Positions 25,295 to 34,326 of a DNA stretch of 64,000 nt are shown piece after piece; positions within the stretch are counted from its first letter, which is position 1; the number at the start of each line of letters is the position of its first letter. Origin of the DNA: Haloferax sulfurifontis ATCC BAA-897 (GTDB lineage: Archaea > Halobacteriota > Halobacteria > Halobacteriales > Haloferacaceae); assembly GCF_000337835.1 (NCBI RefSeq), contig NZ_AOLM01000012.1, positions 62,001 through 126,000 of the forward strand, read 5' to 3'. The notes beneath the pieces were generated by a model. It was not told where the DNA came from and searched no databases. It saw only the letters and a list, made by a program, of their open reading frames with translations. Both the position numbers and the translations under genes were made by a program.

Positions 25295-26587
25295 TTAGTC
25301 ACCCGCGTCGCCGCGGACCCCGCGACGAACGTCGACGTAGTAGTCGCGGAGCACGTTCCGACCGATTCGAAGCGGCGTCTCCGGTCCCATCTCCTCGTCG
25401 AGCACCGCGGTCACGGTCCGCCGCTCGCCCGCGAGTTCGACCACGATGTCCACCCGCGGGGGCGCGCCGTCTTCGACCGCGGCCGACGGTTCGGTGCCGA
25501 GGTCCGCCGCCAAGTCGGGAGCGATTCGAGTCATCGACGCCGCGGTGTCGATGCGGGCGAGCACCTCTTTCGACCCGCTGATTCCGGTGACGGTCACGCG
25601 CTCGGCGTGGCCGACGACCGGAACCCGCTCGTCGCGGACCCGCGAGGGAGCGTCCGCGGGCGGCGTTCCGTCGAGGTCGCGACCGAGGCGCTCGACGAGC
25701 GCCGAGTCGACGCGCCCGCCGGCCCGCTCGATTGCGAGACCGGCGATGGCCGCCGCGGGCGACCGCCCGGTGGCGCGGAACAGGCCGCGGAACCCCGCGG
25801 TCGGGTTGACTTCGAGGACGAGCCAGCCGCCGTCGCTCTCGATGAGGTCGACGCCGGCGTAATCGAGACCGAGCGTTCGCGTCGCTCGGAGCGCCGCCCC
25901 CGCGGCCCCCTGCGGGAGGTCCTCGGTCGCGTCCTCCACGTCGCCGCCGAGCGCGACGTTCGTCCGCCAGTCGCCCGCCGGGGCGTAGCGGTACATCGCG
26001 CCGACGACCTCGTCGTCGACGACGTAGATTCGGAGGTCGCGGTGGCGCTCGCTCGCGTCGACGTACTGCTGGACGAACGCCCGGCGGCCGTCGACGGTCG
26101 CCGAGACGGCCCGGTCGTGGTCGACCAGCCACGTCCCCCCGCCGTTGGTCCCGATTGCGGTCTTGTAGACGACCGGCGTCCCGAACCCGTCGCGCGCGGC
26201 GTTCAACTTGGCGTCCGCCGTCGCCATGTACGTGTGTGGCACCGGGATGCCCGCGGCGGCCAGCCTGCTCGACGTCGCGTGTTTGTGGACGGCGACGAGG
26301 ACGCTCCGCGGGTCGTTAAGCACGGGCCGAACCGCGGCGTAGCAACTGGCGATAGAGAGGTCTTCGAGCGGGCTCGTCGATTTCGACAGCAGGAGTCGGT
26401 TGACCACCACGTCGACGTCGGGGTCCAGCGCGACGCCCGCCCGCGACACGTCGATGCCGACCGCCTCCTCGTGGAGCCAGACGGCCTCGTGACCGAGCGC
26501 CGTGACCGCGTTGCTGATGGCTTTCGTCTCCCTGCTGTCGTGGAACCCCAGAATCCCTACGGTGACCGTCTGTGCATCCCCACCCAT
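25295..26587 (-). CDS. RimK-type ATP-grasp ligase fused to retropepsin-like (RimB/DUF785) domain
   Basis: 430 residues from an ATG at 26587. Residues 1-290 are an ATP-grasp ligase of the RimK/LysX group: ATP-binding Lys142, the GTNGGG loop (146-151) and the metal site LEVNPTAGFRG (Glu259, Asn261). These enzymes add glutamate or another amino acid to a carboxyl group. Residues about 325-430 match the aspartic-protease-like ATP-dependent zinc protease family, with RIDTAASMTRI (Asp347) in place of the usual DTGA and, later, LRIGRNVLRDYYVDV. A ligase joined to a protease could add and remove the same modification. Substrate unknown. Confidence 0.88.
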   Translation of the reverse strand: MGGDAQTVTVGILGFHDSRETKAISNAVTALGHEAVWLHEEAVGIDVSRAGVALDPDVDVVVNRLLLSKSTSPLEDLSIASCYAAVRPVLNDPRSVLVAVHKHATSSRLAAAGIPVPHTYMATADAKLNAARDGFGTPVVYKTAIGTNGGGTWLVDHDRAVSATVDGRRAFVQQYVDASERHRDLRIYVVDDEVVGAMYRYAPAGDWRTNVALGGDVEDATEDLPQGAAGAALRATRTLGLDYAGVDLIESDGGWLVLEVNPTAGFRGLFRATGRSPAAAIAGLAIERAGGRVDSALVERLGRDLDGTPPADAPSRVRDERVPVVGHAERVTVTGISGSKEVLARIDTAASMTRIAPDLAADLGTEPSAAVEDGAPPRVDIVVELAGERRTVTAVLDEEMGPETPLRIGRNVLRDYYVDVRRGVRGDAGD

Positions 26588-26731
26588 GGGTGAGCTACGC
26601 GTCCCGGTCGTATCAGCGCATCGCGAGGTCTCGGGAAACGAGACTGTGCGGCCGCGCGACGCGTCGCGGGCGAGGGGACCCCGGTGAGACTCCCTCGAAA
26701 TTTATAAACCCGAAACCGGGCGAGGAGATGT

Positions 26732-27208
26732 ATGGACCTCCTGCGGCGGTTGGTCGGCCCCGACGGGCTTCCCTCGGGCCGAGTGGCGCTCTTCGTGGAC
26801 GGGCCGAACGTCCTCCGCGACGAGTTCGACGTGGACTTAGACGACATCCGGGCGGCGGCGCGCTCCCTCGGCGACCAGTTGAGCGCGGCGCGGCTCTACC
26901 TCGACGAGCACGCCACGCCGGGGCTGATTCAGGCCGCGGAGGCGCGCGGGTTCGAGGTCGTCGTCACGAGCGGCGACGTGGACGTGAAGCTCGCGGTCGA
27001 CCTCACGCGCTACGCCGTCGAGGACCGCGCCGACGTCATCGCGGTCGCCTCGCGGGACACCGACTTCAAGCCCGCCTTGGAGACGGCCAACGCCTACGGC
27101 CTGCGGACGGTCGCCATCGCGCCGGGGAGCTACGGCCGCTCGGACGCGCTCCAGAACGCGGCGACCCACGCGATGACGCTCGACGACCTCGACGACGGCG
27201 ACGACTGA
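26732..27208 (+). CDS. NYN domain protein (LabA/DUF88 family, putative RNase)
   Basis: 158 residues from an ATG at 26732. A PIN-like NYN nuclease fold: acidic residues in LFVDGPNV (about residues 20-27), SGDVDVKLAVDL (about 80-91) and SRDTDFKPAL (about 105-114) would bind the divalent metal. Archaeal members are thought to cut RNA, but few have been studied. A TATA element (aatttata, about 26698-26705) lies about 30 bp upstream, so the mRNA is probably almost leaderless. It is followed by a TatD-like hydrolase gene in the same direction after 86 bp. Confidence 0.88.
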   Translation: MDLLRRLVGPDGLPSGRVALFVDGPNVLRDEFDVDLDDIRAAARSLGDQLSAARLYLDEHATPGLIQAAEARGFEVVVTSGDVDVKLAVDLTRYAVEDRADVIAVASRDTDFKPALETANAYGLRTVAIAPGSYGRSDALQNAATHAMTLDDLDDGDD

Positions 27209-27294
27209 GCCGACACCGACGTCGAACCGCCCCGCCTCGCACCGCGCCGACCGCGAACGGTTCGCTTTTTCCTCCCCCGACCGACCACTCGCCC

Positions 27295-28143
27295 ATGCAG
27301 GAGTTCGACACGCCGGTCGTGGACAACCACCTCCACCTCGACCCGGACCACGGGCGCGGACTGGAGGCGGTGAAGGATTTCGCCCGGAGCGGCGGCACGC
27401 ACCTCCTCGTCGTCAACAAGCCCTCGTGGCTCCTCGGCCACGAGGTCGAAACCGGCGAGGACTTCCGCCCGGTCTTCGAGACGACCGTCGAGGTCGTCCG
27501 CGAGGCCTCCGAGATTCTTCCCGGGCGCGCGTGGCCGGTGCTCGGCGTCCACCCCGGCCTCGTCTCGAAGCTCGTCGACGACCGCGGCTACGACCCCGAG
27601 GCCGCCCGCGACCTGATGTGCGCGGGTCTCGACACCGCCGCCGAGTTCGTCCGCGAGGGCGACGCGCTCGCGCTCAAGTCCGGCCGCCCGCACTACGAGG
27701 TCACCGACGCGGTCTGGGAGGCCTCGAACGCCGTCCTCAGACACGGCCTCGACCTCGTCGCGGACTGCGACTGCGCGCTCCAACTCCACACGGAGTCGAC
27801 GACCGACCTCTCGGACGTGGCCGAGTGGGCCGACGAACGCGGCGTCCCGGGCGAGCGCGTGATCAAACACTACGCGCAGGGCCACCTGACCGGCGGCACG
27901 CCGAGCGTCATGAGCGACAAGGACCGCCTCGAAGACGCCGCCGAGCGGGGCGAGCCCTTCCTCATGGAGACCGACTTCATCGACGACCCCGACCGCCCCG
28001 GCGCGGTGATGGGGCCGAAGACCGTCCCCCGGCGCGTCGACTGGCTCCTCGACGAGGGCCGCGACGCCGCCGTCCGAAACGCGCACGTCGAGACGCCCGC
28101 GTCGGTCTACGGCGTCGACACCGAGGCGACGCTCGACCGATAG
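27295..28143 (+). CDS. TatD-related metal-dependent hydrolase (COG1099-like)
   Basis: 282 residues from an ATG at 27295. An amidohydrolase-type TIM barrel: the metal-binding HxH motif is in VDNHLHLD (residues 9-16), with later conserved histidines in LGVHPG, QLHTES and VIKHYAQGH, and an acidic METDFID near the end. TatD proteins are metal-dependent nucleases, but the archaeal branch has no firm substrate. It may be co-transcribed with the NYN gene, and both would then be nucleic-acid hydrolases. This is inference. Confidence 0.88.
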   Translation: MQEFDTPVVDNHLHLDPDHGRGLEAVKDFARSGGTHLLVVNKPSWLLGHEVETGEDFRPVFETTVEVVREASEILPGRAWPVLGVHPGLVSKLVDDRGYDPEAARDLMCAGLDTAAEFVREGDALALKSGRPHYEVTDAVWEASNAVLRHGLDLVADCDCALQLHTESTTDLSDVAEWADERGVPGERVIKHYAQGHLTGGTPSVMSDKDRLEDAAERGEPFLMETDFIDDPDRPGAVMGPKTVPRRVDWLLDEGRDAAVRNAHVETPASVYGVDTEATLDR

Positions 28144-28273
28144 CCGGCGACGCGACGCGGCCCCAGAGACCGGCGCACGAGCCGAATCGCGCCGTCTCCT
28201 CCCACGTCGTCGTCTCACACGGTCACAAGCAGGATAAGAAAGGCATTTGAGTCCGGCACGGGAGGTTGTAGGT

Positions 28274-28861
28274 ATGACCGAGGCCGAGGAACGATACTAC
28301 TCGCCGGAACGCTGGCAGAACTGGTTGACGCGCGTCGAAGAAGAGGACTTAGACCTCGAAAGCGAGGAGACCGGCCGTCTCCTGATGAACATCCAGAACG
28401 ACGCGGCCATCGCCATCGCCAAGATTCTGACCGCCTACGACGACGACACGCTGGGCGAAGAGGAGGCGCTCGACGAGCTCTCGACCGTCCACGACATCGT
28501 CATGGCCGAACCCGAGTTCGAGACGGAGAACGAGGAGGCCGAAATCCTCGTCGGGAGCGTCCAGACGAGCCTCTCGTGTGCCTTCTTCGCCGCCGAGGAG
28601 TTCATCGTCGCCGGCCCCGCCGAACTCGAAGACGACATGGACGCCTACATCCGCGCCGCCGCCGACGCCGAGGCCGCAGACGACCTCGACAGCGCGCTCG
28701 GCTACATCGTCCAGGTCGGCACCCGCGTCATCGACGGCGAGGACCTCGACATCGAAGTTCTCGACGAACTCGAATTCGGACTCGTCACCGAGTGGGTCAA
28801 CGGCCTCGACAGCCTCCAGAGCGGCCTCTCTGAGCCCGAGGTCGTCGAAGAAGAAGACTGA
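28274..28861 (+). CDS. DUF2150 family protein
   Basis: 195 residues from an ATG at 28274; an in-frame GTG 27 bases upstream is less likely because the family begins close to the chosen Met. The protein is very acidic and mostly helical (for example RRLLMNIQNDAAIAIAKIL-like helix at 36-54), without membrane segments or known catalytic motifs. DUF2150 is found across haloarchaea and some methanogens; the role is unknown. It follows the TatD-like gene by 130 bp and precedes the pilin-like surface gene. Confidence 0.85.
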   Translation: MTEAEERYYSPERWQNWLTRVEEEDLDLESEETGRLLMNIQNDAAIAIAKILTAYDDDTLGEEEALDELSTVHDIVMAEPEFETENEEAEILVGSVQTSLSCAFFAAEEFIVAGPAELEDDMDAYIRAAADAEAADDLDSALGYIVQVGTRVIDGEDLDIEVLDELEFGLVTEWVNGLDSLQSGLSEPEVVEEED

Positions 28862-28925
28862 ATCCGGCCTCTCGCGGTTTGACTGCTGTAGGAGTCTTTT
28901 TCCCGTTCGGATATCTTCACGTCAT

Positions 28926-30623
28926 ATGGACTTTCGGGGGGACGAGAGAGCGGTCACTGTCCAAATCGGCGCAGTGCTGCTGTTCGGTATCATCATCATC
29001 TCGATGTCGATGTACCAAGCGACCGTCGTCCCGAATCAGAACGAACAGGTCGAGTTCCTGCACAACCAAGAGGTTCAGAACCAGTTCGAGTCGCTTCGCG
29101 GTGCAATCATCGAGAGTTCGTCGGAGACGACCGCCCGCCCCTCGACGGTCTCGTTGGGGACGCGGTATCCGAGCCGGACGCTGTTCGTCAACCCCGGCCC
29201 CGTCTCGGGAACGTTGCAGACGCGGGAACTCGGAAGTCTCACCCTCACGAACGTCGAGACGGGGGAAGCCGAGACGAGCGACTACGTGAACGGCGGTCTC
29301 ACGTACGAGACAAAGTCGCTCGAATACCGGCCGAACTACAACGTTCTGCAGTCGCCCCCGACGACGGTGTACGAAAACACCGTCGCGTACAACCGGTTCG
29401 AGACCGGCTACTCCGGGACGCTCAACGACAAGCAATCACTCATCAGCGGCCGGACGATTTCGCTCGTCGTCCTCCAAGGGAACTACTCGGAAAACGGCGT
29501 CGGCTCCGCGACCGTCGACGCGCAGGCGGTCAGCCCCGCCACGCGGACCGTCCCGGTGACCGGGAACGCGTCGGGGAATGTGACCATCAGCGTGCCGACG
29601 GAACTATCCGTGGACGAGTGGCGTGACCTTCTCGCAGAGGGGAACGACGACTACGTCTACGACGTGAGAAACGGCACCGGTGACAGCGTCGTAATCGAGA
29701 TGCAAGGGGAGGAAGGTGGCGAGCCCGTGACGTACGACCTCCGCGTCGGAGCGGTCGGCGTCGGGTCGGGCGTCGACGACCCACCGGCGCATTACCTGAC
29801 GGTCGTCGACGGAGCCTCGCCTCGAAGCATCGGGTCGGGAGACACCGAGACACTCATTTTCGAAGTCCGGGACCAATACAACAACCCCGTCTCCGGAGTC
29901 TCAGTGAACTTCTCTGTGAGCGGGAGTTCGGCCTCAATCGACCCGGAGAGGCCGACGACCGACTCGGAGGGGCGAATTCGAGTGACAGTGACGGGCGACT
30001 CGGCGGGGACCGCCGAGGTGCTCGGCAGTTTCGACGACGCGACGTTCAATCCGAGTACGCGGCAGGACGCGGGCGTCGAAATCACCGTTTCGAGCGGGGA
30101 GGCCACCGAGGGTGGCGTCGCCGGACTCCTCTATGAGAACGACGCAGTCGCCCGCGACGGCGACGACGACGACTTCTTCTCGACGCCCGGCGGCGTCGAG
30201 TTCTCGCTTCGGAACGTCGGCTCCGACTCCGTCGAACTCCTGAACGTCGTGATCAACCCGCACGACGACAGCATCGATGGACTCTCAGACCGGGTCGACG
30301 GCGGGAACGACGACCCCGGAGAGACAGAGCTGTACGTCGAGTCGCCGAGCGGCGACGCCCTCGTCGACTACCAGATTACCCAGAACGAGTACGTCGACGT
30401 GCCCGAAGACGGGCTCGCAATCGATATCGACGAGAGCGGTGACATCGGCGGATCGAACCCCGTCGTCGGCAGCGGCGAGTCCGCGCGGTTCTACGTGTAC
30501 GAGTTCTACGACGGCGACACGAACGTCGACATGACCGGCGAGTGGCTCTCTGTTCGCGTGACCTACCGCCTCCCGTCGGGCCTCGTCGACGCCAAGACGT
30601 TCTCGTTCGAAGCTAACGCCTAG
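28926..30623 (+). CDS. pilin-like anchored surface protein, N-terminal portion (ends at in-frame TAG)
   Basis: 565 residues from an ATG at 28926. After a short charged start (MDFRGDERAV) comes one hydrophobic helix (TVQIGAVLLFGIIIISM, about 11-27), the arrangement of type IV pilin-like or archaellin-like anchors in haloarchaea. The exterior part is beta-rich and acidic, with a bacterial Ig-like (Big-1) domain at about residues 295-385 (QYNNPVSGVSVNFSVSG). It ends in a TAG at 30621-30623, but the same reading frame continues through 31595 with a PKD-type domain. The original protein was therefore probably about 889 aa long. Function: cell-surface adhesion or structure is likely. Confidence 0.8.
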   Translation: MDFRGDERAVTVQIGAVLLFGIIIISMSMYQATVVPNQNEQVEFLHNQEVQNQFESLRGAIIESSSETTARPSTVSLGTRYPSRTLFVNPGPVSGTLQTRELGSLTLTNVETGEAETSDYVNGGLTYETKSLEYRPNYNVLQSPPTTVYENTVAYNRFETGYSGTLNDKQSLISGRTISLVVLQGNYSENGVGSATVDAQAVSPATRTVPVTGNASGNVTISVPTELSVDEWRDLLAEGNDDYVYDVRNGTGDSVVIEMQGEEGGEPVTYDLRVGAVGVGSGVDDPPAHYLTVVDGASPRSIGSGDTETLIFEVRDQYNNPVSGVSVNFSVSGSSASIDPERPTTDSEGRIRVTVTGDSAGTAEVLGSFDDATFNPSTRQDAGVEITVSSGEATEGGVAGLLYENDAVARDGDDDDFFSTPGGVEFSLRNVGSDSVELLNVVINPHDDSIDGLSDRVDGGNDDPGETELYVESPSGDALVDYQITQNEYVDVPEDGLAIDIDESGDIGGSNPVVGSGESARFYVYEFYDGDTNVDMTGEWLSVRVTYRLPSGLVDAKTFSFEANA

Positions 30624-30635
30624 CCGGAAGGCGGC

Positions 30636-31595
30636 GTGAACGCTCCGCCGACTCCCCGGACGACGGGTCCGTACAGCGTCCCCGAAGGCGAGTCGATACA
30701 GCTCGATGGCTCGGGGAGTTCGGACAGCGACGGGTCGATTACCAGCTACAGTTGGTCCATCACCGACGACCCGACGGGACAGGCGAGTCTGTCGAATCCC
30801 AGTTCCGCACAACCGACGTTCAACGCGCCCGACAGCGTTTCGGGGGACACCGACGTGACCGTCGAGTTGACGGTCACCGACGACGACGGGGAGACGAGCA
30901 CGAGAACGACGACTGTGACTGTCACGGATAGCACGCCGTCCCCGCAGCCGTCCATCTCGATGCGGGTCGACGACCTTACCGACATCCGCACGAACAACCC
31001 TGACTTCGTCGTCTCCTACGATATTGGAGAGACGAACGCCTCGTTCGAGCGGGTCGAAGTCGAGATGGATTCGACGCAGGGTTCCGCGTTCGATTCCGAA
31101 CAGCAGACGGCGGCACGAGGGAGCGTTCGGCTGCAACCCGGATACGGAGCGGAACAGACGTTCGAAGTCACGGTTGACGTGATTTACGATGGACCGAACG
31201 GCGAGTACGTCGAGAGCTCCCAGACCGTGACCGACGTGGCCGACGCGCGGAACCGGAACGAAAACGCCGACCTGTCGCTCGGAAGTAGCGCATCCATCAA
31301 CTCTCTCAACATCGAAGATCAGACAAACACTGGACAAAACGAAGTCAGGTACCGCGCAGACTACGCTGTCTCGACCGGTGACTTTAGTCGGGTCGAACTG
31401 GTGGCGCTCAACCTCAACGGCAACGGGGCGACGGACACGACCCAACGGACCGACCGGAACCGTAATAACGTGGAGATTATCAGGTCCGACGGCGCGCAGA
31501 CTGACTACCGAGTCGGAATACTGGTGTACGACAACACGGGTGCCGTCGTCGACATCCAGACGGTCGACGACGTCGCGGACGGCACTGACCCCTAG
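30636..31595 (+). CDS. PKD-domain segment, in frame behind the TAG of the preceding gene
   Basis: 319 codons from a GTG at 30636. Residues about 3-105 form a PKD domain (LDGSGSSDSDGSITSYSW and VTDDDGETST signatures), followed by more beta-sandwich sequence. It has no signal peptide of its own, though such domains work outside the cell. It is in the same frame as the upstream gene, only four codons after its stop. A GGAAGG sequence precedes the GTG, so re-initiation is possible, yet readthrough or a nonsense mutation in one long gene is the simpler reading. Confidence 0.7.
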   Translation: MNAPPTPRTTGPYSVPEGESIQLDGSGSSDSDGSITSYSWSITDDPTGQASLSNPSSAQPTFNAPDSVSGDTDVTVELTVTDDDGETSTRTTTVTVTDSTPSPQPSISMRVDDLTDIRTNNPDFVVSYDIGETNASFERVEVEMDSTQGSAFDSEQQTAARGSVRLQPGYGAEQTFEVTVDVIYDGPNGEYVESSQTVTDVADARNRNENADLSLGSSASINSLNIEDQTNTGQNEVRYRADYAVSTGDFSRVELVALNLNGNGATDTTQRTDRNRNNVEIIRSDGAQTDYRVGILVYDNTGAVVDIQTVDDVADGTDP

Positions 31596-31657
31596 TTCGA
31601 CAACCGACGTAACTCCCCATCGACAAAACCTTATCCCTCGGTTCTGTAGCATCGACC

Positions 31658-32995
31658 ATGACTTCCGTCGGCATCGACGCCATGGAGATTTGGACGGGCA
31701 AACTCGTGTTAGACCTCCCCAACACCTTCGCGCCGGTGAAGGGCGAAGACCCGGAGAAGTACACGAAGGGTCTGGGTCTCCACACGTCGTCGTTCCCGGA
31801 CGTGTACGAGGACATCGTCACGATGGGGGCGAACGCCGCCAAGAAACTGATGGACCGAAAGGGTCTCACGCCCGCGGACATCGGCCGCATCGACGTGGCG
31901 ACCGAGTCCGCGTTCGACAACTCCAAGCCGGTGTCGACGTACATCGCCGGCTGTCTCGAACAGGTGTACGACGGCGACTTCCGCCACGCCAACAAGGGCG
32001 AGCGCAAGTTCGCCTGCATCGCCGGCACCCAGAGCCTCGACGACGCCTACAACTGGATTAAGGCGGGTCGGAATCGCGGGCGCGCGGCGCTCGTCATCGC
32101 CACCGACACCGCCCTCTACGAGCGCGGCGACCCCGGCGAGGCGACGCAGGGCGCGGGCGCGGTCGCGATGCTCATCGACGAGGACCCGGACCTCGTCGAA
32201 CTCTCGACCGAGCAGGGCTACGGCAGTATGGACGAGACGGACTTCCTCAAGCCGAACCAGCAGTTCCCCTCCGTGGACGGCAAGCGCTCCATGCAGGTGT
32301 ATCTCGCTCGGATGCGCGAGGCGCTCGAAGACTACGAGAGCGTCGCGGGTCGCACCCACCCCGACCTGTTCGAGTACATCCCGTTCCACACGCCGTTCCC
32401 CGGCATGGTCCGGAAGGCGGCGCTTCTGGGCTTCCGTCACATGACCCGCGACACCGACATCGAAGACGACCTCGAAGCCGAGATCGGTCGCCAGCCCCGC
32501 GAGGCGGACTTCGAGACGTGGGACGACTACGAGGAGGCCATCCGCGGCTACATGGACGAGCTGAAGACGACCGAGCAGTACCGCGACTGGTACGGCCGCG
32601 TCATCGAGCCGACGCTCGACATCTCCAGCCGCGTCGGCAACTGGTACACCGGCTCGGTCCACATCGCCCGGCTGTCGGCGCTCATCGCCGCCGCGGACGA
32701 AGGAAAGGAGATGACCGGCAAGCAACTGCTCGTCGGCTCCTACGGCTCCGGCGCGCAGGCGGAAATCCACGCCGAGACGGTCCAAGAGACGTGGCTCGAC
32801 GAAATCGAGGCCGTGGACGTCGACGACCAGCTCGCGGCCCGCACCGAGATTTCCTTCGACGACTACGAGCTCATCCACGACGTGCACAACCACGAAAAGG
32901 AAATCGAGGTCGAGGAGTTCACCCAACCCGAAGCCGAGTTCGTCTTCACGGGCTGGGGTCGGATGAACGAGCGCCGCTACGAATACGTCGAATAA
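31658..32995 (+). CDS. hmgB: hydroxymethylglutaryl-CoA synthase
   Basis: 445 residues from an ATG at 31658, with a TATA-like cttatcc about 27 bp upstream. Condenses acetyl-CoA and acetoacetyl-CoA to HMG-CoA, the committed entry to the mevalonate route for archaeal isoprenoid lipids. Thiolase-fold catalytic residues are in place: Glu83 in ATESAFDNSKP, Cys120 in RKFACIAGTQS, and His in YIPFHTPFPGMVRKA (about 244). This is the longer, eukaryote-like haloarchaeal form. It is unlinked to other mevalonate genes here. Confidence 0.95.
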   Translation: MTSVGIDAMEIWTGKLVLDLPNTFAPVKGEDPEKYTKGLGLHTSSFPDVYEDIVTMGANAAKKLMDRKGLTPADIGRIDVATESAFDNSKPVSTYIAGCLEQVYDGDFRHANKGERKFACIAGTQSLDDAYNWIKAGRNRGRAALVIATDTALYERGDPGEATQGAGAVAMLIDEDPDLVELSTEQGYGSMDETDFLKPNQQFPSVDGKRSMQVYLARMREALEDYESVAGRTHPDLFEYIPFHTPFPGMVRKAALLGFRHMTRDTDIEDDLEAEIGRQPREADFETWDDYEEAIRGYMDELKTTEQYRDWYGRVIEPTLDISSRVGNWYTGSVHIARLSALIAAADEGKEMTGKQLLVGSYGSGAQAEIHAETVQETWLDEIEAVDVDDQLAARTEISFDDYELIHDVHNHEKEIEVEEFTQPEAEFVFTGWGRMNERRYEYVE

Positions 32996-33049
32996 CAGAC
33001 CGACTGCACGGCCGGGCGACGTGTGAGCGCCCGCGTTCGCGCCGGGTCG

Positions 33050-33352
33050 TCAGAACGAGCGGGCTTGGTCCGGCAGTATCGACCACGAATCCGCCGGGTC
33101 CGCCCCTCGGTCGTCGTAGAACTTTCTGCCGATGTAGTCGTCGCTCACGCTCCCGAGTATCGTGTTGTACAGGTCGGTGGCCGACTCGTAGGTCTCGGAT
33201 CCGAGCGGGGCGAGGATGGTCTCGACGGTTTCGGCGTCGTCGACGCTCGGCGCGGCCACCTCGATGTCGCCGGCGCGTTCCAGCACGCGCTCGGTCGTGA
33301 CCGGGTACTCGAACGCCGTTTCGAGGTGCGAGTGCAGGGCGCGAATGTCCAT
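33050..33352 (-). CDS. 100-aa haloarchaeal protein (DUF5789-like)
   Basis: ATG at 33352, 100 residues. Helical N-terminal part (ALHSHLETAFEYPVTTERVLERAG), then an acidic stretch with ETVETILAPLGSETYESATDLYN and a C-terminal GRKFYDDRG. It resembles DUF5789/DUF2795-type small helical proteins, some of which bind DNA or other proteins, but this was judged by eye. Convergent with hmgB. Function unknown. Confidence 0.75.
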   Translation of the reverse strand: MDIRALHSHLETAFEYPVTTERVLERAGDIEVAAPSVDDAETVETILAPLGSETYESATDLYNTILGSVSDDYIGRKFYDDRGADPADSWSILPDQARSF

Positions 33353-33478
33353 GGACGGACATCGTCGCGGCCGCCCTTCGGCTTTTTTCTCCTTCTGTCG
33401 GACACTCTGGACATTCGAACCGAACGAGCGGACCTGTCCGAATCGAGGGGTCCGAAAAAGCGGGAGACGGCGGCGAGC

Positions 33479-34186
33479 TCAGGGAAGCTTCCGCAGGTCT
33501 TCGAGCATCTCGTCTAAGTCGCGGTCGGTCACGGCGAGAGCGAAGCCGTCGATGGTGGCGAGCGCGGGCGCGTGCTCCCAGAGGTCGTCCTCCGTGAGAC
33601 CGTGGAGGACGACGGCGTTCGGCGTCGGCGTGACGACGCGCATGGCGACGAGCGGCGACTCGCCGCGGGTGACGCCGGTGAAGACGAGCGCTCGACTGGT
33701 CGACTGGCCGTAGAGTCGGTAGAACTCCTCCGAAGAGAGCCGCGTGATGGCCTGAATGCTGTTGATGACGGTGTGGCCGCTGATGCGGTCTTGGTCGCCG
33801 TCGACGATGGGGGTCGCGCCGATGGCGTCGTAGAAGCTGTCCAGCGGAATCGACGTGGGGTACTCCCGGAGGTCCTGGACGATGTCGCTCTCGAAGCCGG
33901 CCGAGAGGACGCGGGCGTACTGCCGGATGCGACTGCCGCCGCGGGCCTCGTCGATGTCGAGGAGCGCTTCGACCATCCGGCGGATGACGCCGATACCGGG
34001 GCTCTCGCGGCGGCCGCTCTCGTAGTCGGAGACGACCGACGACGACACGTCCAACTGCTCGGCGAGCGCCGTCTGGGAGATGTCGAAGTCGGTCCGCCAC
34101 TTGCGGAGCGTCGCGCCGGGGTCGTCCGAGAGGGTAATCTCGCCCGCGATGCGGCGGGCGAGGTCGTCGCGCGGTGCCGCGGTCAT
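33479..34186 (-). CDS. XRE-type helix-turn-helix transcriptional regulator (COG1709-like)
   Basis: 235 residues from an ATG at 34186. Cro/C1 helix-turn-helix at about residues 28-62 (RKWRTDFDISQTALAEQL, then VSSSVVSDYESGRR). The C-terminal 130 residues form an alpha/beta domain (RALVFTGVTRGESPLVAMRVV) shared with archaeal predicted regulators of COG1709. It is separated from the divergent hydrolase gene by 140 bp. The effector is unknown. Confidence 0.87.
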   Translation of the reverse strand: MTAAPRDDLARRIAGEITLSDDPGATLRKWRTDFDISQTALAEQLDVSSSVVSDYESGRRESPGIGVIRRMVEALLDIDEARGGSRIRQYARVLSAGFESDIVQDLREYPTSIPLDSFYDAIGATPIVDGDQDRISGHTVINSIQAITRLSSEEFYRLYGQSTSRALVFTGVTRGESPLVAMRVVTPTPNAVVLHGLTEDDLWEHAPALATIDGFALAVTDRDLDEMLEDLRKLP

Positions 34187-34326
34187 CGCGAACACCTCGG
34201 TCCGGCGGACGAGTGAGTCATGGGACAACCTGCGTGAGTATCCCGCAAAAGGATGTCGAAAGTGGTAGTCGTCGCGTGACGAACCCCGTGGGAACCCTGA
34301 AGGTCGTCGGCCGACCACTACGCGGT

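Noticed and set aside
30621-30623. TAG read as pyrrolysine
   Set aside because: Haloferax-type archaea are not known to encode pyrrolysine, and no pyl gene is in the window; mutation or re-initiation is simpler.
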